From Adiantum capillus-veneris (Eukaryota; Streptophyta; Polypodiopsida; Polypodiales; Pteridaceae), in contig CM043966.1 of the NCBI GenBank assembly GCA_014529385.2, positions 41,042,037-41,106,036 of the forward strand: a stretch of DNA of 64,000 nt, read 5' to 3'. The notes beneath the pieces are model-generated. The model searched no databases and was not told the DNA's origin. It saw only the letters and a program-made list of their open reading frames with translations. Each line of letters starts with the position of its first letter. Position 1 is the first letter of the stretch. This document shows, piece by piece, positions 55,302-64,000 of this stretch. The position numbers and the translations under genes are program-made.

Positions 55302-56492
55302 ATGGTAGAGACAAAATTAACGTGTCAGCATAGCAAAATCATTTGTGATGATGTAGTTTTGCCTCTCTATGAAGCTTCGGATGATCATTTTCATTGGGCA
55401 TTCGATACATTGTAGGCAAAGTTCGATGTATCATAATTGAACTTGTCGAATAGTGTTTGCTGAAACTGTGCAGTGCATTCCCTGTGTCATTTGACCCAGC
55501 TCTGTGCACTAATGGAGTAATGCATAACACGGTAAAGCAATTATTAGGTCACTAGAAGGTTTGAGAGTATGGTCCATCCAGAAATCAAACCCAAACCTAG
55601 AATCAAAGAGCGAATGCAGCTTGTGGCACAACTACATTTGGAATTGAAGAGCAAGGATAAGGTCAAAGGCTCTTCAGAACTTCTTAGGATAGAAGAGGAT
55701 GTGCCTCCTCCTTCAGGTGCTGAGTCCTTAGCTGTACACCTCAATGATACTACATGTCCTCCTGTCCTACACTTACGTGGGGAACATTCTAAATTTCACT
55801 TGCAAGCACCCCAATTAGGTGAAGGAATTTTTGCAAATATGAAACAAGTTTTAGTGGCCCATCCTCTGTTCAAAGATCCTACCTATGCGGCAAAGATCTA
55901 CAAGGACCAGATAGGAAGCAAACTGACATTACAAATTCTGCTAGAGAAAGGAACTGCTACTATTGTTCAGCATCATGGCATGATATTGCCACGTGCTCTT
56001 GTTCGTTATAGCAAAAGGCCTATGTTGATCTTCAAGCTTTGGAATGAAGGTCACCTTGAGCAGTGAATTCAAGCGTGTCATCATGATGGAAGCAAGCCAG
56101 CAATCAGAGGGTTTCAACACACATCTGGAGCTGTACAACAGTTCATAAACAACATTTTGCCGATTTGCAACACTCTTCTGTAGATAATGAAATTTGTGCA
56201 TAGTCCCGACTTCATTCACAATGATCTACACACTAGAAATATTCTACTACATTTTGGCGAGCGAGGAGTGTGCGTTGGAATCACAGAATGGGGACAAAGT
56301 ACACCATCAAACACTTTGGCAACATTTCCCAAGCTGCCAAATCTCACTCCTCAAACTAGAGCTCAGTTCGAGCGAGATTATCCATGGACTACCCCTGAAA
56401 ATATCAGCTCCAGTCCTCCTCCTTTCACCAAAGCATCTAATATATATATAGTCTCTCATATATTCTTAGATGCTTGGTTGAGTGTATTCTAG
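55302..56492 (+). pseudogene. Protein-kinase-like coding region, broken (pseudokinase-like)
   Basis: From 55569 one frame runs to 56492 with only two stops (TGA 56064-56066 and a TAG near 56181). Kinase landmarks in order: Gly-rich loop-like LGEGIFANMKQV, the VAIK-type Lys in YAAKIYK, a hinge-like PMLIFKLWNEG, the catalytic loop HNDLHTRNILL (Asp and Asn kept, Arg of HRD replaced), a DFG-equivalent reading TEWG (Asp replaced), then TTPENIS in place of APE and a DIYSVG-like SNIYIVS. The part 55302-55568 is in the same frame but carries about six stops. Phosphotransfer is unlikely even without the stops. I cannot name the family. A second acceptor-like TTTCAG at 56862 suggests further exons. Confidence 0.55.
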
Positions 56493-57339
56493 AGCCCTAG
56501 GAGGTTCTCAAGCGCAAATTTTTGCAAAATGTAAACAAACATCTTGCCAATGGAAAATTCTCCAAACCTTTAGATAGGCCTAAAATATGGGATTTAAGCC
56601 TTTGTTTGAATGGAGCCCATAATGTTGGCTATCATGTTGTAACCAAATCTAGCTTGAGGCCTGTTGATGATTGACCAGTAATAATATTTTTTTGTCATTA
56701 ATGGTGTGCAATGTGTCGTAATATTTCAAACTAAATCTTTACTCGTATTTTCAGTTACGTCTTTAAAGTTCTTCAAGTTGGATCGTTGAAATCCTCTAGA
56801 CCATCTCTCTTTTCTAAGTGCTAAGACTTGTCTCATTAAAGTTTATTGTTTTGCATTTCAGGTATGGAAGATATTGCTCCCAACCAAAATGCACAACAGC
56901 CTAATGATCCTTTGCGTAATCATGCATTGGGACAACAAATTTACAAAGAGAAAGAGATTTAGGTGGCTCAAGGAGATCTTAGCACTTTGGATGCGTCCCA
57001 AGAAGACAAAACAGAACTTTAAGGGGAGCCACTGAATTACAGGCAATGCAGACAGCTATGTCCAAATCACTTTGTACACAATACATTATTTTGAGTTAGT
57101 GGAAATGCCAAGTCTTTCGCTCCCTTGAAAAATTTCAGATTTGCAACACACTGTTCTCGCAAGAAATATCCTTTCAAGATTTATCCAAGTGTACAGATCG
57201 CCACCAAATAATAATCAAGTGGCAATTTACTTTGTGCAACAATGCTATTGTTATTATGTATTGCAACTCAAAGTAGATTGGAACAATCATCCCACTACAT
57301 AGGAGGCGTTGATAAAGGACGCCCAGCTGAGAAGATTCA
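56493..57339. other. Region downstream of the kinase-like sequence
   Basis: No clear gene. A short open stretch begins with ATG at 56863 just after TTGCATTTCAG (MEDIAPNQNAQQPND) and could be a small exon of the same locus. The chromovirus LTR begins at 57340. Confidence 0.35.
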
Positions 57340-58930
57340 TGTAATGGAATTTGCCTATTCAATTTGAGAGTAGCGGAATTTAATGAGAGTACTTTCAAGA
57401 AATGATTTTGTGAGCATAGCGGGTTGACATAATTGAAGATAGCAACATAATCATAGCAATTAGTTAACTTGGCATAGACAATACTTTTGCAAGAGAGAGA
57501 ATTTAGAGAACATGACAACAATTGAGGACCGGATTTATGTGGAGCCGGTCCCCCCTCCAATAGGCATTTGTATTATGATTTCTCCCATAAAGAGAGACTT
57601 GTTACAATACATTCTTTGTGTTCCTTGTGACCTAGGTGAACCAATGAAGATGGAAAGCTTCATGCATCACCATCATAGCATAACCTAAACTTGAAGAAAG
57701 CTTTAACTATACCAAGCCTCAGTCCCAAGACCTCAAACACCTTCGAAGGTGGAGAGAGCTAGCAGGGAATGAGGGTGGAGAAGAGCAAGAAGAAACATTT
57801 CATACGAGAAAGAGCTAGTTCCTCACTTATCATAACTCTTGTGCTAGCATACATAATAGCATAGTAATGAAGAAGAAATAGATGGCAAGCTCAAGCATTG
57901 AAGCATGGCTCTTGGATGGATTTGCACTCCATAGCCAAGAGTGTTGGTGTAGGCTCTCAACCTCTACTTGCTTGGAGAAAGAGAGGGAGCTCTTGCACTT
58001 TGCATAGTACACAATAAGAGTGTTTGTGAATGTGTGTGGGTGAGTATACCTCCTAAGCACCCCCCTAGCTTGCTTGGGTCGACCCCCCCTTGTAGCTCAT
58101 GCTTGAAGCTCATTGGACCCCTCCAGGCCTAGCCAATCACAAGCAGGAGCCATTACAAGCAACAGGGATAACCTTGGGACAAGTGTCCCCCTTTCCCCTT
58201 TGAGAGAGAGGACTTGATAAATGCAAAATCAATTAATTAAATATCCTTTATTATCATTGGACCCCTTGGGTGGCCAACCAATAGGTTTCAGGCACACCAT
58301 GAGGGCAACATGAGGAGGAACTTGACAAGTGTCCTTGCTGCCTCTTCAAGCTGGGGCTTCCCTTGTGTGTGTGTGTGTGTGTTCTCTCTCATCCCCCCCC
58401 CCCTTGTAGGCTCGCCCCCCTCCTTGTAGGGATCTTTTTGACTTTGGATGAGCAAGCCCCTTAGTCATCAAGCATGACTAAGCACTTGAAGTAGGGGGTG
58501 TTCCCACAAGCATCTCAGGCAAGCTTCTCAAGGCACCTTAATCATGCACCAAGTCAAGCACCTCAAGCATGGAGCCAGTCAAGCACCTCAAGCATCTTAA
58601 TCAAGCACCTCAAGCACGACAAGCACCTCGAGTTTGGGCCGGGTTCCCACCTCAAGCTCAACCCTAGCTTACCTAAGGTCAAAGGACTTTTACACACATT
58701 ATTGGAGGTCTTCAATGAAGCTAACCCTAAGGTATTATGCTCCATTGGTTAGCCTTGCTCTTGATAGACCATCTCCCATTTGGGCCCCTTTTCTATTGGC
58801 CCCATGTTGAGATAGATCTATAAGCACATATCTATATCTTAACACTTGTTCCTGTTTATTCTCCCACATTAAGTGATCAATTTAATATGAGAAAATCATT
58901 TGGGTTGGTTAGATATTAGATTTTTTGACA
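57340..58930 (-). repeat. Chromovirus 3' LTR, 1591 bp
   Basis: On the minus strand it starts TGTCAAAAAATC at 58930 after a purine-rich tract and ends TTCCATTACA at 57340. It contains runs of short GATGCTTGAGGTGCTTGA-like repeats (complement of 58500-58640), a (GT)n run at about 58366-58381 and C-rich tracts. Both ends agree with the solo LTR 46845-47736. Confidence 0.85.
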
Positions 58931-59288
58931 TTACCTCTCTCTTGAAATCATAGTCGTCCTCGACTATGAGGTAGAAGAGATAAAGCCTTAGTCATTAGTC
59001 AATCGTACTTAGCGGGTAGAGGATCCCTTTTTTACCCTACGACATCTTTCCAAGATGGATGACTAATCCATTTGGTGCTTGGGAGACATAGCTGCCGCAA
59101 GCATGTCTGTTCTTTAGTCCATTTCATTCTCCCAAAGTAGAGTGACAAATTCTACTTGGTATTTGAGAGACGTCGTCATCACAAACATGATTCTAAGCAT
59201 GCATACTAGTTAAATTTGTGCACAATAAAAGAGGACTAGTCTTATAAGACAAAAACATGAGTCATTTAAAAGAAATTTGTACATTTGC

Positions 59289-62200
59289 TTACTCTAATGT
59301 AGCATTGTAAGTATTGACAAGGTTCATACTATCCTTAAGTTGTACTCCTTGCATCCATCTAGCATCTTCAAAAGGATAATTTTTGAACTTAATAAGATAC
59401 CGTTGGATTATCTTACCATGTCGTAGTACCTTGTCTTCATGCCGAAGGACAGCTTCAGGTTGTAGCACCTCTTCTTGGTCTTCAATAATTGGTTCAGTTG
59501 GTGGCTCTCCTTTGTATGGCTTAAGTAGGCTTACATGAAAGGCATTGTGTATAAGCCAATGGTTGGGCAACTTGAGTTGATAAGCCGTCTCATTGATGGG
59601 CTTCAAGATTTGGAAAGGACCATAGTATCTTTTTGCTAGTTTGGCATAATACTTTTGATGGCCCATAGGATTTTTGCCCATCGTTTGCCTTAATCGAGCC
59701 TTAGGAAACTTGAGTAAGACCCAATAATTTTCTTTGAACATTAAGGCTCTTCTGTGCTTATCAGCAACAGCTTTTTGCCTTTGTTGAGAGATGGCTATAG
59801 CCTCTCTAATCTTTTGAAAAGATTCTTGTAGGTCATGGCTATACTCATCGGCAGTGAAGATCTTCCCATGTACTTTGAGTAGCAAGGGACTTTTAGGTCT
59901 TCCCTCTATGATCTCGAAAGGTGCTTTCCTCGTAGAAGTATGGACAGTATTATTGTAGGCATACTCTACTAGAGGTAAATACTTTTCCCATTGTCAGCGT
60001 TGATCTACTTCGGTAACATAAGTCTTGAGTAGATCGAGTATCGTAAGATTGGCCATCTCACTTTGGCCATCCGTTTGTGGGTGATAGGCCGAAGAGAAAT
60101 TCAATCTTGTTCCTAGATTTTCAAAGAGACCTTTCCAGAAATTACTGGTCATTCTAGGATCTCTATCTGACACGATGGATGTGGGTAATCCATGGTGCTT
60201 GAAAATCTGAGATATGAAGAGAGTTGCCATTTAATGTGCCTTAATAGTCTTTTTGACAGGAATAAAATGTGCTTGCTTGCTAAACCTGTCGACTATTGTC
60301 CATATTCCTGTATTCCCATGGATAGACTTGGGTAATCCAAAGATGAAATCCATGGATATACTCTCCCATGGTGAATTTGGAATAGGCAATGGCTGGAGTA
60401 ATCCAGGTTGCTTCCCTCTATCATACTTGGTCTTTTGGCATACTACACATTTTGAAACATACTCTTGTATGTCCACTTTCATGGTAGGCCAATAGAAATA
60501 CGTCTCTACTCCTCGGAGAGTAGGTTGAATACCTATATGCCCTGCATATGGAGGAGGATGGGATTCATACATAACCTTCTCACGAAGGGAATGGGTAACA
60601 CATAGCCTATTGCCGTGGAGAAGATAACCATCCGGCAAGGTGAATGGTTCCTCTTTCTTCCCCAAAGCAAGGGCTGACATTATGTCTCTAAAGTCAGGGT
60701 CAGTAGCATACTCATCTATCATAGAGGATAGATCATTGTGAGTAGCTATAGACACCGCATTAACTTTTGGTCGTCGTGAAAGTGCATCGGCAACTTGATT
60801 GTGCTTAACAGCTATGTGAGCAATATGGAAATTAAATTGCGAAAGAAAATTTGCCCACCTCATTTGTTTGTCGGAAAGCTTGGTTTGCGTCATGAAATAC
60901 TTGAGACTTTGGTGGTCGGTTCGTAGGATAAATGGAGTCCCCAATAGGTAGTGCTTCCATGTGTCTAGGGCATGTAGAACATCTAAAAGCTCTTTCTCAT
61001 AAATGCCCAAGACTCGTTCATCACTATTGAGCCTTCGGCTCTCATATGCTATGGCATGTCCTTCTTGAAGCAAAACCGCTCCAAGGCAATCACCACAAGC
61101 ATCACATTGGACCTCAAATGGCTTTGAGAGATCCGGAAGCACGAGGACTGGTTGGGAAGTAAGCTTCTCTTTGAGTTTTTCAAAAGTATTTTGCTCCTTA
61201 GCAGTCCATACAAACTTAACGTTCTTCTTTGTTAAGTTGTGTAGTGGTCCTGCTACTTGAGAGAATTTTGCTATGAAGCCTCTATAGTATGCACACATAC
61301 CAATAAAGCTTCTTAGCTCATGTAGATTCCTTGGGTTAGGCCATGATTTTATTACCTCTAACTTTGATGGATCCATACAAATACCATCGTGAGAGATAAT
61401 ATGACCTAGATATTTAATCTCTTGAAGGAAGAATTCACTTTTCTTTTGGTTGAGAAAAAGTTTGTTCTCCCTCAAGGCTTGAAAAATCACTTGGAGATGT
61501 TGCTTATGTTCCTCCAAAGACTTGGAGTAGATGATGATATCATCAAAGAACACTCCAGTGAATTTACGATACGGTCTAAAAATTTTCTCCATGAGACGAT
61601 TGAAAGTAGCTGGTGCATTAGTCAAGCCAAAAGGCATGACTAGATATTCATAAAGACCAAATGTTGTGCGAAACGCGGTCTTTAGGATATCTTCATCCAC
61701 TATCCTTATTTGATGATAGCCACTCTTAAGGTCAATCCTACTGAAGTAGGTAGAGCCTTGTAGCTTATCAAACAGATCTTCTACCCGATTGAAAGTAGCT
61801 GGTGCATTAGTCAAGCCAAAAGGCATGACTAGATATTCATAAAGACCAAATGTTGTGCGAAACGCGGTCTTTAGGATATCTTCATCCACTATCCTTATTT
61901 GATGATAGCCACTCTTAAGGTCAATCCTACTGAAGTAGGTAGAGCCTTGTAGCTTATCAAACAGATCTTCTACCCGAGGCACGGGAAATCTGTTTTTGAT
62001 AGTGATATGGTTTAGTGCTCGATAGTCCACACACATACGGTATGTACCATCTTTCTTTTGCACTAAAAGGACTGGAGAACAAAAGGGAGAGTAACTAGGC
62101 CTCACCATCCCTTTGTCTACCAATTCCTGTACTTGCCTCATAATCTCCTCTTGTTGAGCTTGTGAGACTCGATAAGGAGGTTTTTTAGGCGGTGAGCTTC

Positions 62201-63902
62201 CTGGAAGGAGCTCAATACGATGGTCATCATCCCATCGTTTTGGAGGTAGGTCCATAGGGATATCATCGATGAACACATCTTGGAATCCTTTTAGAAAAGT
62301 AGAAAGGTCTAACTCTTCTTGATTCCTATCGTTTTCATTTGATGAAACATTATTAGCTTTTAGAGACTCTTTGACATAAATCATGTACGCAGAAACTGAG
62401 CTCTTCATTGATTTATCAAAAGAAAGAGGATTTACAAGTGGAATAGTGCGACTACGCTCACTAGCATCTATATACATGTTCTTTCCCCTGTAGGTGAAGT
62501 AAATTCTCCTTTCAGGGAACTTCATGTTGGCAGCCATGCGATCAAACCATGGTGCCCCTAGGATAACATCCTGATGTTGGAGAGGAGAGATGAAGAAGTC
62601 TTCTTTGTCGACATAGCTTTGGACATGAAGCCTCAACTTCCCAATCAAGGGAGTAACGGAGGCTTGTTGTCCCTTGAAAGCTACATCAACTGTTACTATA
62701 TCTCCCATCTCAGAAGCTTGAATGCCCAACTTGGTGGCCAACTCTATTGATATGAAGTTGAGAGTAGAGCCTGGGTCAAACAAGATGAAGGCATCATGCT
62801 CTCTTACCTTTCCCCACACATAGGAAAGTGATGATCCTTTGCAATGAGCATCCTCTTTTGGAGCTTCGATGGTGGAAGCCCTAGGAGTCTCATTGCGAGT
62901 ATTCTTCTTGGGGCAAGAACGATAGCCATGTCCTTGCTCCCCACACTTGAAACACTTATGGTCCTTACGAAAAGCTTCAAGCTCTTCAGGAGAGAGTTTT
63001 TTTTAACCTTTGTAAACTCCCTTCTCCTTGGACCGATTGTTGTTGTTGTTATTGTTGTTGTTGGAAGTGCCTTGGGAATTATTTTGAGCATTGGATTTCC
63101 CCTTTGCATCATTTTTATCTTTGTTTTCCATGGGCTTGACATTACGTCTAGCCCCTTGACGGAAATTGATGCGTGAAGCAACCATGGTGTGGTGGATTAC
63201 TTTGGTAATAGTACCATGGCGTTGAGAGTTGATGTATTCGGCCATCTCTTTAGGTAATCCCGCATATAATTGCTGTCTTTGCTCGGCAAAGTCTATCTTT
63301 TGAAAGACAGTAGCTTTGAGATGTAAATCCCAAAACTTGTCTACATATTTGTTGATAGACTCATGAGAGAGAAGCTTCAAGCCGCGCCATTCGGTAAGAA
63401 CTTTATCTTTAGTATCACTTGGAAGAAATTGCTTCATGATGGAAACTCGTAGAGTTTTCCATGTCTTTGGGGCTTCTCCATTGCCACGAAGGCTAGCCCA
63501 CCATTGACGAGCTGATTTTTGGAAGTGCATAGCTACATGGCGTAGCTTGGAGGACTCTGTGAAGCCCTCGTCCCCAAAGGCCGCATCAAATTGCTGGATG
63601 AAGGCCAACACTTTGTCGGTAGCACCAAAGGTGCCATCATAGGTGAGAAAAGAGATACTCTTTCCTCCCTCCTTGAAATTCTTTAGCTTTTGTGACCTTC
63701 GCCATGCAGGAAATGATTTGCGATGTCCTCCCCTCTTGTATTCTCTAGGAGAATAGCCATAACTTTCATCGGAAGAGGAGGAAGGTGAAGAAGAAGGAGA
63801 AGAGGGTGACCTCTTCCTAGTCCTTTTCTTCCTTTGTTTCCTCTCTTGCCTTTCAGAGTGATGAGGAGAAGGACTATGGGTTGCTTCCATACTGTGGGAC
63901 AT
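59289..63902 (-). pseudogene. Chromovirus gag-pol, one continuous frame with three stops
   Basis: The ATG at 63902 starts gag; the frame runs about 1537 codons to the stop at 59289 and is broken only by TAA 63003-63005, TAA 60231-60233 and TGA 59994-59996. Domains: Ser/Arg-rich N-terminus, gag core, Asn-rich linker, CCHC knuckle (62954-62913), protease with FDPGS (near 62770), reverse transcriptase with FFDD (near 61540), RNase H with all four acidic residues in view (CDAC, YEKEL, RTDH, VADAL), integrase with zinc region HHCC, D of SMDFIFG, D of SDRDPR and E of GQSEMAN, and a C-terminal chromodomain (about 59470-59310, FKNYPFEDARW). Chromodomains steer insertion to marked chromatin. Within RT an exact 189-bp unit is present twice, so the motif-A Asp is duplicated. 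The protein cannot be made whole. Confidence 0.9.
61597..61974 (-). repeat. Exact tandem duplication of 189 bp within reverse transcriptase
   Basis: 61597-61785 and 61786-61974 are identical by reading. The length is a multiple of three, so 63 codons are repeated in frame. The copies share a CGA at the joints. The unit spans from VEDLF to ATFNR, including the motif-A Asp (SRIDLKSGYH) and LTNAPATF. The plus-strand relative at 5830-6050 has a single copy. Confidence 0.95.
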
Positions 63903-64000
63903 AATCAAGAGTTGTGCGCTTTAAAATATTCTCTGATGTAGTTTTCACTTTATCTAAATATTCTGTACGCATCTTATTATAATCAGGTACCACAGAACCC

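Larger units (their letters stand above)
57340..64000 (-). mobile_element. Chromovirus (Ty3/gypsy with chromodomain), minus strand, 5' end outside the window
   Basis: Reading from right to left: leader (from 64000), gag-pol in one frame (63902-59289), a purine tract (about 58945-58931), and 3' LTR (58930-57340). The 5' LTR and primer site lie beyond base 64000. It is the best preserved member of the family also seen at 4621-8139, 18371-19361 and 46845-47736. Confidence 0.9.

Overview
The window is nuclear DNA of a land plant. It carries one spliced cellular gene with GT-AG introns, a block of plant-type PPR pseudogenes, and many plant LTR retrotransposons whose primer-binding sites match initiator tRNA-Met (TGGTATCAGAGC). 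The PPR style and the density of decayed LTR elements remind me of ferns or lycophytes; this is an impression from family knowledge, not a demonstrated assignment. More than 80 percent of the window is retrotransposon, and much of it is nested.

Layout. 1-4620: 3' end of a Ty3/gypsy element whose LTR was invaded by a complete gag-only element (1527-3858, 5-bp target duplication). 4621-8139: truncated plus-strand chromovirus. 8162-11604: two diverged direct repeats around non-coding DNA. 11605-27097: a minus-strand gypsy gag split in two by a 12.8-kb insert (13123-25883). The insert holds two near-identical Ty1/copia gag-pol genes, three copies of their LTR, a large inverted repeat made of chromovirus LTR, and a foreign leader-like stretch. 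27831-31330: decayed minus-strand copia. 31494-37526: Ty3/gypsy element reduced to integrase plus a long extra coding region, itself holding a solo LTR. 37527-43650: the gene-bearing island, with a six-exon RING-H2 protein (231 aa) on the minus strand. 43650-48905: decayed PPR genes on the minus strand, with a chromovirus solo LTR. 48906-53680: decayed copia with a tRNA-like insertion. 53871-55130: microsatellite and a dimeric minisatellite. 55302-56492: decayed kinase-like coding region. 57340-64000: minus-strand chromovirus with a nearly continuous gag-pol frame and an exact 189-bp duplication in reverse transcriptase.

Only three long coding units look usable: the two copia gag-pol ORFs (1450 and 1447 aa) and the RING-H2 gene. 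The other coding traces carry stops or frameshifts. Insertion order can be read from nesting and target duplications. No comparison was computed; similarities were judged by eye.
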